DNA from: Flammeovirgaceae bacterium
GTDB lineage: Bacteria; Bacteroidota; Bacteroidia; Cytophagales; Cyclobacteriaceae
Reading direction: 5' to 3'
Length of the DNA stretch: 64,000 nucleotides
NCBI GenBank assembly: GCA_016712035.1
Contig: JADJRT010000009.1
Span: 1-64,000, forward strand
A program made the translations under genes and the position numbers. This document shows positions 1 to 8,562 of this stretch, in pieces (position 1 is the first letter of the stretch; every line of letters begins with the position of its first letter). The notes below the pieces were generated by a model. It did no database searches, was not told the DNA's origin, and saw nothing but the letters and a program-made list of their open reading frames with translations.

Positions 1-1540
1 TTATCGAATGTGGGCCGAGCCTATGAATCATACATTACAACCACTCGCCAGCCGGAGATTTTAGAAGCTGATCTTACTTCTTTTGTATTGGAGCTTGCTA
101 ACTGGGGAATGCAAAATGTTAATGAACTTACGTGGATAAATACGCCACCCGAAGGTGCAGTAAAACAAGCGCGCGAGCTGTTGAACAACCTCGAGGCATT
201 AGATGAAAATAAAATCACATCGCGTGGCAGAGAAATGCTTGAACTGCCAACGCATCCACGGATAAGCGCATATGTTAGTTCCCTCACCCCCTTCCCCTCT
301 CCCCGGGGAGAGGGGTGGCCCGAAGGGACGGGGTGAGGGACTGCCCAAATACGATGCTCTAGCTCTCGCCACCGACATTGCTGCCGTGCTCGAAGAACGA
401 GATCCACTTCCAAAGATTCCGGTGCTGATTTATCGCTGCGTATAGAAGTTTTGCGAAAGTGGCGAACAGGTGAGCGGGTTAATGCCGATAGAAATGTGTT
501 AGAACGAATTGAACGGGTAGCTGCCAACTGGCGAAGAATCTTTAAACTACCTGTAGATAACGCGATCCCGATCGACACCGAGATCGGTAAGTTAGTAAGT
601 GAAGCATATCCTGAACGGATTGCGCAACAGCAGGAAAAGCAAAGCATCCGTTATAAGTTGGCGAATGGCCGCATGGTGCGTTTGCCAGATCATGATCCGC
701 TTATGCGCGAACCTTGGTTATCGGTTGCGCATCTTGATGCGGGTTGGGGCGAAGGAAAAATTTTTCTGGCGGCTCCGCTAAAGGAAGCAGACTTGATGCA
801 TCGGGCAAAAGAAATAGAGGCAGTCGTGTGGGATTCCCAAAGAGGAATGATCACCACCTCGTTGCAAAAGCGAATTGGTAATACGATACTTTCTTCAAAA
901 CCCCTGCTAGAAATAAAAAGTGAAGCCAGAATAAAAATTTTATGTGAAGTAGTTCGTGAAGAAGGGTTGAAAATTTTGAATTGGAGCGAAGCCGAGTATG
1001 AATGGCAAGCACGTGTATTAAATGCCCGCCTGTGGCGACCCGATGAAGACTGGCCGGATGTTAGCGATCAACAATTACTAGCATCCACGGAAACGTGGTT
1101 AGCTCCCTATCTTGAAAAAGTTTCCGAAACGAATTGACTTTCAACGGTTGGATTTAAAAAGTATAATGACGGGTTTACTACCATGGAATCTTACTAATCG
1201 GTTAGATATCCTGACGCCAGCTCGGTTGCAAGTGCCCAGTGGTTCGTTGATCAAATTAAAATATTTTCACGATGGTCAGTTGCCTATTATGGAAGTTCGT
1301 CTGCAAGAAGTTTTTGGTTTGCTCGAAACGCCATTGATCAACGAAGGGCGTACTAAAATTCTATTGCATTTGCTTTCTCCCGGTTATAAACCTGTGCAAG
1401 TAACACAAGACTTAAAAAGTTTTTGGAAAACCACCTATCACGAAGTGCGCAAAGAGTTGCGGATGCGGTATCCCCGCCATCTCTGGCCTGAAGATCCATG
1501 GACTGCCGAGGCGGTGCGGGGTGTTAAACGAAAAAATTAA
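1..1540 (+). pseudogene. hrpB: ATP-dependent helicase HrpB, 3' part, interrupted
   Basis: C-terminal half of a DEAH-box helicase of the HrpB family; the N-terminal motor lies left of the window. The first stretch (ILEADLTSFVLELANWG, then HPRISAY) is the helicase-associated region. The next pieces (ALATDIAAVLEERDPL, then LRKWRTGE) and the tail (VRLQEVFGL, VQVTQDLKSFW, RYPRHLWPEDP) are HrpB C-terminal signatures. The reading frame changes three times: across the palindromic repeat at 280-340 (+61 bases), at the A run 412-414 (one A apparently missing), and near 1112-1135. The last two look like sequencing indels; the repeat is a real insertion relative to the family and sits in a variable loop. 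The gene ends in a normal C-terminus at 1540. Family identity is secure. Whether the protein is made is uncertain. In other bacteria HrpB is non-essential. Confidence 0.85.
280..340. repeat. 61-bp compound palindromic repeat inside hrpB
   Basis: Outer arms TCCCTCACCCC (280-290) and GGGGTGAGGGA (330-340) are perfect 11-base reverse complements. A perfect 22-base palindrome (CCCCTCTCCCC followed by GGGGAGAGGGG) lies at 294-315, and CCCTTC (289-294) pairs with GAAGGG (322-327). The structure resembles the GC-rich CCCTCACCCC/GGGGTGAGGG dispersed repeats I know from many environmental bacterial genomes, which are usually intergenic. No second copy was noticed in this window. hrpB sequence resumes directly on both sides with no apparent loss. 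Confidence 0.8.
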
Positions 1541-1573
1541 TTGTAAAATATTTTGAATTAATGAGCACGCCAA

Positions 1574-1678
1574 TTAAAACGAATATTTAATGCCGATTCC
1601 CGCATGCAAGGTATCCCAAATAGATACAGCAGGTCTATTCACCCAATGGCTGGAGAGTTTTAATGACACCGAATGAAA
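1574..1678 (-). pseudogene. C-terminal remnant of an outer-membrane beta-barrel protein
   Basis: A short open frame on the minus strand, without a start codon, ends in WDTLHAGIGIKYSF followed by a stop. A glycine-rich amphipathic strand with a terminal phenylalanine is the usual end of Bacteroidota beta-barrel outer-membrane proteins. Only about 34 codons remain, and the upstream side is cut within about 25 bases of the repeat at 1701-1742. I read it as the tail of a host gene truncated when the segment to its right arrived. The specific family cannot be named. Confidence 0.5.
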
Positions 1679-1700
1679 TTAAGAAACGGAACTGATAATA

Positions 1701-1750
1701 CAACACTGAAACCCCCGCTATGGTTTATTCACAATTGTTAGCGGGATTTG
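1701..1750 (-). repeat. CTAACA...CAGTGT repeat, copy A (inverted-repeat element)
   Basis: On the minus strand the element reads CTAACAATTG, a variable middle, then AGCGGGGGTTTCAGTGT. It aligns with the copy at 8253-8290 over its whole length with small gaps. It also contains CCCGCTA and TAGCGGG, which can pair into a hairpin (arms about 1714-1720 and 1739-1745) followed on the plus strand by a T run, so it could also act as a terminator. It lies about 20 bases beyond the 3' end of the minus-strand EamA remnant and marks the edge of the truncated outer-membrane gene. Confidence 0.5.
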
Positions 1751-1769
1751 GTTTTTCTCAGTTTGTTGG

Positions 1770-2132
1770 TCATTTTATAATCATAACTAAAGTCCAGTAA
1801 TAATTAAACCTGTTCCGATTACTGTTTTCAATGTCAATGTTTCGCCTAAAAAAATCATTGCCAAAATGATTGTCAAAGCTACGCTTAGTTTGTCTATTGT
1901 CGCAACCTGCGTTACATTTCCTAGCTGTAATGCTTTGAAATAAAATAACCACGATAAGCCCGTTGCAACTCCTGAAATGGCAAGGAAAATGATATTTTGT
2001 TTTGAACCAAATCATAATCAATACAACAACCGTCCGTATTCCCGTTGCAAGATTTGAGTTGATGTTTGCCACACCCAATTTGGCAAAAATTGCTGTTAGG
2101 GAAGCAAAGAGGGCTGATAGCCACGTAATGAC
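1770..2132 (-). pseudogene. EamA-family (DMT) transporter, degraded
   Basis: Translating across frames recovers a single-domain (about 140 aa) EamA drug/metabolite transporter. The N-terminal part contains ITWLSALFASLTAIFAKLGV then SNLATGIRTVVVLIM. The C-terminal part contains SGVATGLSWLFYFKALQLG, IDKLSVALTIILAMIFLGET, and ends LIITG then TLVMIIK. The start codon is missing, about 20 residues between the second and third helices appear lost, and there are frame changes near 2010 and 1795. Its first codons coincide with the end of the Omp85-like gene, so the two genes look fused by a deletion. Not functional as it stands. Confidence 0.65.
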
Positions 2133-3219
2133 TGCTTACCACCTAAGGAGTTAATGCTACCGTCAGGCGACCACTGGTCTTGAAATTCAAAAAATGGTGC
2201 ATTGCTTCCCGAAAATATTGCCAACCCCAATGCGCCCACCCAAAACGGTTTCTCTTACCGAAAGGCAATTTTTGATAGTAGCGACCTTGGATAAACAACT
2301 TATTAAAGTCAAATTCTGAGCCTATAAATTTACTTGAATATTCATTGGCAATTTCAAAATATATACCGCGAGTTGGGTCGGGTTCAAAATCCCTTGTGTC
2401 AAAAATTAAAGCTGTTTGAATAATGGACACCCATCCACCGTCAACACCCGAAACTAAATCATCTTCAAAATCCCTTCTTAAAAGTGAGGTACCATTTGGT
2501 GCCGTTGTATTTTCTCCTGTAACAGGATCTATCGCTTCAGCTTCTACTCCTTCAAAAGTTGCATAACTTAAATGCTGAATTTCATAACCACCCATGATGC
2601 GCCATTTCCCCTTACCAAGTGCGTAATCGGCTTTGAGATTAAGCATATATTCAGTTTCTCTAAATCGGTTCGATAGTGCATCTGTCACAAAAGCCGCTTC
2701 TCCAATTCCACCTGGTCTTAATGTCTTTCTTGCTCGATCAAACTCTTTATACGTTGGAAAGGTCGTATTCTCATCTGACGGTAATCTTAATTGTCCGAGC
2801 GTAGATTCAGTCAATCCAAAATATAAATTTGCAGGGTTTTGCTGCGCTTTAAAGTCAACTCTAAAACGCCAACGAGTTCCATTGTAATATGGAACGTCAA
2901 GTGATAGAATCAACTCCCTTGCATTCGATGTATAGTAAGCTGCATTTGCTTTGAGTTTTGTCAAATACGGAGTATAGGCAAATAATGGATTGTCCCGTTT
3001 GCCATTCCAATAGATATTTGTTCTTACTCCAAAGCCAAAACCCGTTACAGGATCAGAAGAAAAGTCCGGGATTCCAGTAAAAAATGTCCCTTCCCTTTTT
3101 TTAGCAAGGTCATCATCTGACATCCTTTTGGATTTGATGAATGATAGACTGTCTGTTTCCTGTGCCTTAGTTAGAGTGATTGAGAATAGGATGAGCAGTG
3201 TTATAATGATTCTCTTCAT
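2096..3219 (-). pseudogene. BamA/TamA (Omp85)-family outer-membrane protein, truncated
   Basis: Signal peptide at residues 1-20 (hydrophobic, ending TKAQ), then a beta-rich sequence with alternating aromatic strands typical of a surface-antigen/Omp85 barrel without POTRA domains. Conserved elements include FDTRDFEPDPTRGIYFEI. The straight reading frame stops at 2143 (358 aa). Shifting frame near 2175 continues it through APFFEFQDQWSPDG and GGKQSLRGYQ, the Omp85 barrel-end motif, to a stop at 2096. The final strands that should follow that motif (roughly 60-80 residues) are absent and replaced by EamA sequence. It lies 65 bp downstream of the histidine kinase on the same strand and may be a target or partner of that system. 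Probably inactive. Confidence 0.7.
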
Positions 3220-3284
3220 AGAAGGATATTTTTATTTATCCTTTAAAATTCTGAAGCGATTTAGTAGAAATTTTGAATTAGCTT

Positions 3285-4580
3285 TTAAAAGCTGACCTTG
3301 AAGATGTGAAAATCGTCTTTAAACAGGTAGTTTATTGTCCAATGATGTCGTTTGCAAATCTGTTCAACAATAGCTAAACCAAGCCCACTTCCAGAAGACT
3401 CATCCGAAGACTTTTTAAATCGCTTAAAGAGACTTTCTATATCCAATGCCTTGTTTCCCGAATTGGACAAGGTTAACCCTGATTTATCTAAGGTAATTTT
3501 TATTATTCCTTTTTGAGCATTGTGTCTGATAGCATTCAGAATTAAATTATTGAGAAGAATTTCAAGCAATGTTTTATTTCCAGTAATACTCAATTCACCA
3601 TCAATTTCTGATTGAAGAATTAATGCTTTGCTTTCAATATGTTCATGCAAATGCACCAAGGACTGAGTTGTCAAATCACTCAAATTTATTTCTTCACTAT
3701 CTTCAAACTGATGATTTTCAATTTTCGCAAGGAGTAATAGATTTTTGTTGATGCGCGAAACTCTTGTCACCGCTTTATTTGTGGCTTCTATAATTTGATA
3801 CTGTCTATCTGTTAGTGCTTCTTTTTGCAGAAGTAAGTCTAATTTATTTTTGATTATTGCTAAGGGGGTTTGCAATTCGTGTGAAGCGTTTTCAGTAAAC
3901 TCTTTTTGAGATTTGTAAACCGAAATTGTGTGTTCTATCAATTTACTCAAGGCAAGATTTAATTCCTCAAACTCAAGGGTGTTTGATTTTTCAAAAGGTA
4001 TGCTGGCTTGGGAATTCAAGTTAAATGCTTTCAATTTGTTTAATGTACTTCTGAAAGGTTGCCATAGTTTTACAGATAATCGTCTGTTGAAAATTAAGAA
4101 ACCGATTACCAAGATGAGAAAGAATAAAAATGTAAGTATCGCTATAGCAATAACCGTTTCTTCAGTTTCTTCTACATTAGTTTCTATTGTTACCAAATAG
4201 TTTTTTCTATTTATTTCAATTACTCTTGAAAGTCCCCTAAAACGGTTAATATCTTCATATTCCACATAAAGATTTCTTCTTAAAACAGTATAAGTACTGT
4301 CGGTACGATTTAGGTCTAAATTGGTTTTTTCTAAATTGGTCCCGGGTTGAATCTTATTCCAAAGTGTTAAGGCAGTATTAAGTTCGTTTTCTGATAATTC
4401 CAATCTGTTTAATTCGGCTTCTATTCGGTCGGCAATAATTTCATTGTGTTCGTCTAACTCTCTCAGCCAAATACTATCCACTAAATAATAATATGCGGGA
4501 ACACTTGCTGCCAATACAATCAGGGCATAAATGGTAAATGTTTTAAGTGTTTTATTTAATAATTTATTCATCCTTCCCAT
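3285..4580 (-). CDS. Two-component sensor histidine kinase
   Basis: 431 aa. Transmembrane helices at about 14-34 and 143-164 flank a small extracytoplasmic domain of about 105 residues. The HisKA dimerisation box is FTENASHELQTPLAII with phospho-accepting H234. The ATPase domain has an N box (LLNNLILNAIRHN, about 342-354) and a G box (GSGLGLAIVEQ, about 397-407). This is the usual class I architecture of OmpR-type partners. It overlaps the response regulator upstream by 13 bp, so the two are co-transcribed and translationally coupled. An alternative start three codons later (M4) is possible. The signal is unknown. The gene is more AT-rich by eye than the flanking core genes, in line with acquisition by transfer. 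Confidence 0.93.
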   Translation of the reverse strand: MGRMNKLLNKTLKTFTIYALIVLAASVPAYYYLVDSIWLRELDEHNEIIADRIEAELNRLELSENELNTALTLWNKIQPGTNLEKTNLDLNRTDSTYTVLRRNLYVEYEDINRFRGLSRVIEINRKNYLVTIETNVEETEETVIAIAILTFLFFLILVIGFLIFNRRLSVKLWQPFRSTLNKLKAFNLNSQASIPFEKSNTLEFEELNLALSKLIEHTISVYKSQKEFTENASHELQTPLAIIKNKLDLLLQKEALTDRQYQIIEATNKAVTRVSRINKNLLLLAKIENHQFEDSEEINLSDLTTQSLVHLHEHIESKALILQSEIDGELSITGNKTLLEILLNNLILNAIRHNAQKGIIKITLDKSGLTLSNSGNKALDIESLFKRFKKSSDESSGSGLGLAIVEQICKRHHWTINYLFKDDFHIFKVSF

Positions 4581-5242
4581 TTATACCCTGTACCATAGAC
4601 GGTTTTTAAATAATTGTCATAGCCTGCTTCATTTAATTTCTTTTTCAGGTTTTTAATATGAGCGTATACAAAATCGTGATTGTCTAGCATATCAGCAAAG
4701 TCGCCTGAAAGATGTTCAGCTAAAGTACTTTTAGATATAACTCTATTTTTATTACCCATAAAGTAAACTAGCAAGTCAAACTCCTTTTTAGTCAGCGTTA
4801 CAAGTTGATTGTGAATAGAAACAGTTTTGGCAAGTAGGTTAATTTCCAGTTCATTCTGTCTAACGGTGTTTGAATTACCGAACTGTTTTCTGCGGATTAC
4901 AGAATAAATTCTTGCAGCTAATTCAGATAGGTGAAAGGGTTTGGTTAAGTAATCATCAGCACCGATTTGCAAGCCTTTTATTTTGTCGTCCAGTGCGTTT
5001 TTTGCTGAAATGATGATTACGCCATCTTGCTTATCTTGTTTTTTGAGTTCTTCTAGAATTTTCATTCCGTTGCCGTCAGGTAACATAATATCTAAAAGAA
5101 TACAGTCGTAATGATAGGTTTCTATTTTTCCCAACGCCTGATTAAAAGTAGTGGCAAACTCACACAAATAGCTTTCTTCCGACAAATATTCGGCTATACT
5201 CTGTGCAAGTTGTTGTTCGTCTTCTATTATCAGGATTTTCAC
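4568..5242 (-). CDS. OmpR/PhoB-family response regulator
   Basis: 224 aa, normal length. Receiver domain at 1-115 with acidic pair E7/D8, phospho-acceptor D51 (DCILLDIMLPDGNG) and K101 (DDYLTKPF). A winged-helix DNA-binding domain at about 128-224 carries the KEFDLLVYF and VYAHIKNLKKKL segments and ends TVYGTGYKWEG. First gene of the operon with the histidine kinase and the Omp85-like gene. The 300 bp upstream contain a large hairpin (5302-5364). Targets are unknown; the adjacent outer-membrane gene is the obvious candidate by position. Confidence 0.93.
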   Translation of the reverse strand: MKILIIEDEQQLAQSIAEYLSEESYLCEFATTFNQALGKIETYHYDCILLDIMLPDGNGMKILEELKKQDKQDGVIIISAKNALDDKIKGLQIGADDYLTKPFHLSELAARIYSVIRRKQFGNSNTVRQNELEINLLAKTVSIHNQLVTLTKKEFDLLVYFMGNKNRVISKSTLAEHLSGDFADMLDNHDFVYAHIKNLKKKLNEAGYDNYLKTVYGTGYKWEG

Positions 5243-5545
5243 TCGGCTAATTTATCATTTCAATTTTGAATAAATTTTGAATGTAATGAAGAAGCGTTAG
5301 AATTGGCTCTTTTGGGTTTGCGAAGTGTTGGCTTTGTGGTCGGGGCAAACCCAAATGTGCCAATGTGTTCCAGCCCCGATCATAGCTTTCAATATCCTGC
5401 ACGCATAGGCTTTTTAGACCGGAGAGCACTCTATTTTTTTAGAATCTTGTTTTCATCAAATTCTCGTTGGCATTAATCCGGGAAATGGTTAGCTTTCATT
5501 TCATAAATCTTGGATATTTTACATAATCAATAAAACTCATTTCAT
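5243..5545. other. Divergent intergenic region with hairpin
   Basis: 303 bp between the minus-strand response regulator and the plus-strand iron-sulfur subunit. It holds the inverted repeat at 5302-5364. The short minus-strand open frame across 5247-5429 lies over the hairpin, has no recognisable protein features, and is not called. No clear TAnnTTTG promoter was found for either gene. Confidence 0.5.
5302..5364. repeat. Large imperfect inverted repeat (hairpin)
   Basis: Arms ATTGGCTCTTTTGGGTTTGC (5302-5321) and GCAAACCCAAATGTGCCAAT (5345-5364) are reverse complements at 18 of 20 positions, with a 23-base loop. A competing pairing exists: CGGGGC (5341-5346) with GCCCCG (5373-5378), which would open the first stem. 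GTTAG precedes the left arm (5296-5300). It resembles the intergenic inverted repeats that bound horizontally acquired segments in Bacteroidota, but I cannot name the family. Confidence 0.65.
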
Positions 5546-6007
5546 ATGGCCGCTTATTCAATCAATGTAAATGGTGAAACTAAAAAGGTAGATGTGCTAC
5601 CCGATACTCCTTTATTATGGGTGCTGCGCGATAGCCTGGGGCTGGTAGGCACCAAGTATGGTTGCGGCATTGCGCAATGTGGTTCATGCACCGTGCATGT
5701 TAATGGCACTGCAGCCCGATCCTGTTCCTTACCAATTTCCGCGGTGGGTAAAAATTCTATTACCACAATAGAAGGGCTTTCCGAAAAAGGAGATCATCCC
5801 GTACAGTTAGCCTGGATGGAAGTGGATGTGCCCCAGTGTGGGTATTGCCAGGCAGGCCAGATTATGAATGCGGCAGCATTACTTGCAAAGACACCTTCGC
5901 CAACAGAAGATCAGATCGCCACCGCCATGAATGGAAACATTTGCCGGTGTGGCACCTACCATAGAATTAAAGATGCAATAGTTATAGCCTCATCAAAAAT
6001 GAAGTAA
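5546..6007 (+). CDS. (2Fe-2S)-binding small subunit of a molybdenum hydroxylase
   Basis: 153 aa, the standard length for the iron-sulfur subunit of isoquinoline 1-oxidoreductase (IorA)/CoxS-type enzymes. The N-terminal plant-ferredoxin-type cluster uses C40, C45, C48 and C60 (GCGIAQCGSC). The C-terminal all-helical cluster domain uses C98, C101, C133 and C135 (CGYC and CRC). It passes electrons from the molybdopterin site of the large subunit to an external acceptor. It is followed after one base by the large subunit, so the pair is an operon. There is no FAD subunit nearby, which fits the IorAB-like two-subunit type rather than xanthine dehydrogenase proper. The substrate cannot be told from sequence. 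Confidence 0.93.
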   Translation: MAAYSINVNGETKKVDVLPDTPLLWVLRDSLGLVGTKYGCGIAQCGSCTVHVNGTAARSCSLPISAVGKNSITTIEGLSEKGDHPVQLAWMEVDVPQCGYCQAGQIMNAAALLAKTPSPTEDQIATAMNGNICRCGTYHRIKDAIVIASSKMK

Positions 6008-6008
6008 T

Positions 6009-8169
6009 ATGAACACGCTCTCGAAAACAAACAGACGGGATTTTATAAAGTTAGGAATGGCTGCCGGTAGTGGCTTGGTGTTGGGGTTTAGTTGGCGTGA
6101 AGGTGCCGCATCAAGCTTGGAAGTTTTGAACGAATCGGCTTTACCTGCAGGCCTCGTTGATTTTAATAGCTATCTCTCGATCTCAACAGATAATGTAATT
6201 ACTATTTTTTCGCCCAATCCGGAGTTAGGTCAAAATATAAAAACTTCTTTTCCGATGATTGTGGCCGAAGAGTTAGATGCTGATTGGAAAAAAGTGAAAG
6301 TGGTACAGGCTGTGTTAGATACAAAAAAATATGAGCGCCAACTTACAGGTGGAAGTGGCGCGATTCCACATAGCTGGGAGCGTTTAAGAAAGGCGGGGGC
6401 TACGGCACGACATATGTTACTGGAAGCTGCAGCAAAGCGTTGGAAGACATCGGCTGGATCGTTGACTACTAAAGAAGGAAATGTCATTCATGCAGACGGC
6501 CGTAAACTTTCGTATGGTGAACTTGCTACCGATGCCGCTTCGGTTCCGGTTCCCACGGAAGTGAAGCTTAAAGACAAAAAGGATTTTAAAATAATTGGCC
6601 AGCCAATCCATAATGTAGATAACCTCGAAATGGTTACGGGCCAACCGTTATTCGGACTGGATTTTTATCGCGAAGGAATGTTGTTCGCGATGATTCAACG
6701 ACCTGCTTCGTGTGGTATGAAAATTAAATCGGTCGACTCGGCCGCAGCCAAAGCCATGCAAGGCATTGTAGATGTGGTAACGTTTAAAAACAATGTGGCT
6801 GTAGTAGGTAAGTCAACATGGGAAGTAAACAAAGCGCGCAAGGCCTTGAAGATAGAATATGAGAAGGAGGGGAACATTGAAAGTACCACCGATCATGATC
6901 GTATTTTTAAAGAATCGCTCGACAGAACGGATGCTACCGTAAGACGAAAAAGATGGCGATGTAGATGCTGCGTTTAAATCGGCCGCGCAGGTAATTAAGC
7001 GCGAGTATCAATGTCCGTTTTTATCGCATAGCCCGATGGAACCGATGAACTTCTTTGCGCATGTGCGACCCGATGGTGTTGAATTAGTGGGCCCATCGCA
7101 AACGCCAGACATGGCGCGCAATGCAACAGCTACCTTATTAGGAATTGCCCCTGATAAAATTACGCTTGAACTCACGCGCCTCGGTGGTGGCTTTGGTCGC
7201 AGGCTTAAAGCCGACTATGTGTTGGAGGCAGCCGAACTTTCCAGTATAATCAAAGCGCCTGTTAAAGTAGCCTGGACCCGCGAAGATGATATGATGGGTG
7301 GAAGCTATCGCCCGGCTGTGCGCTACCGGTTTGAAGCCGCGTTGGATGCGAAAGGAAATCTTACGGGCTATAAATTACGGGGGGTAGGTATCAATGCGAA
7401 CAACAGTACGCGCGAAGATAATTTCCCGAGTGGGGCTGTCGAAAATTTATTAATTGATTCTATCGATCATCAATCGCCTATCACTACCGGTGCGTGGCGT
7501 GCACCGATTACAAACTTTCTCGCTTTCGCGGAACAGGCATTTTTAGATGAAGTAGCGCTGGCAGCAAAGAAAGATCCGATTCAATTCAGATTGGCGTTAT
7601 TAGAAAAAGCAAAGACATCGCCTACAGGTGCGATTAAGTACGACATCGACCGGATGAAAGGAGTGATTAATCTGGCAGCAGAAAAGTCGGGGTGGGGTAC
7701 GAAGAAAAATCTCGCACAAGGATTTAGTGTTTACTTTTCACATCGTTCGTATGTGGCGCAGGTGGCCGAAGTGGAAATGAAACAGGGAACGCCTGTGTTA
7801 AAAAAGATTTATGCTGCCGCGGATTGTGGCATTGTGGTAAACATGAGTGGTGCACGGCAACAAGTTATGGGTGGTATTGTGGATGGCCTCGGCCATGCGT
7901 TATATGGGCAGGTAACTTTTAAAGATGGTGCAGCCGAGCAAACTAATTTTAATAACTACCGACTCATTCGGTATCGCGAAGTGCCCGAAGTAGAGGTTCA
8001 CTTTGTTGACAACGGCATTGACCCAACAGGATTGGGCGAACCTGCCTTACCGCCCACCGGTGGTGCAGTAGCCAATGCTATTTTCAAAGCCACCGGCAAG
8101 CGGGTGTACAATCAGCCGTTTACACTTCAAGATGAAATGAAAGGTGTGAAGTTGGGCGAAAAATTGTAG
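6009..8169 (+). CDS. Molybdopterin-binding large subunit (xanthine dehydrogenase family), one frameshift
   Basis: About 720 residues once joined. The N-terminus has a twin-arginine motif (RRDFIKLG, residues 9-16), so the folded, cofactor-loaded complex is probably exported by Tat. The first part (to 6977) and second part (from about 6943) join near 6938-6943, where one extra base or two missing bases change the frame; the bridging sequence reads DEKDGDVDAAFKSAAQ. The second part carries the cofactor-binding glycine-rich segment (LGGGFGRR) and GLGEPALPP near the C-terminus, which holds the catalytic glutamate of this family. Family assignment is firm and the frame break is probably an error. 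Substrate unknown (aldehyde or N-heterocycle). Confidence 0.88.
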
Positions 8170-8562
8170 ACTTCTGGTAGTTTGGAAAAGCTCGTTGGAC
8201 AAAACCGCGAGAAAGACCAGATGCATAATTGAGTTTTTAATATTTACGAGTTCTAACACTGCGCATAATCAATGGCGGGGTTCAGTGTAGATTTATAAAT
8301 TTAGTTTACAAGCAACGTTTGGTGTCATGAGACTATGACGCTTAGATTGGACTTAATATTTCACTGCACTCCATTATCAATGGTCTTCTATTCTCCAACT
8401 GTTTAGAATTAAAAGTTGTGGCCAATTGGGTCAATTGAAATGAATGCAGGTAAACTAGTAACTTGAAGATTCACGCATGTATGTTTACTAATATCAGATG
8501 GCCAATAGTTGCCCGACAACAACCATTATAAAAGTTCAGTTAACAATGTGTCTTGAAATAGT
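8170..8562. other. Intergenic region containing repeat copy B
   Basis: 393 bp without a recognisable gene. It contains the repeat at 8253-8290. The rest is AT-rich with no clear terminator, RNA gene or promoter consensus that I could identify. Confidence 0.4.
8253..8290 (+). repeat. CTAACA...CAGTGT repeat, copy B
   Basis: Reads CTAACACTGCGCATAATCA then ATGGCGGGGTTCAGTGTAG. ACACTG near the left end pairs with CAGTGT near the right end. It aligns with copy A (1701-1742, opposite strand) from the CTAACA box to the CAGTGT box, sharing the GCGGGG core. It lies 84 bp beyond the stop of the molybdenum hydroxylase, on the same strand. Confidence 0.5.

Noticed and set aside
5247..5429. 60-residue minus-strand open frame
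   Set aside because: It runs across the hairpin at 5302-5364; the translation has no recognisable features and the repeat explains the absence of stops.
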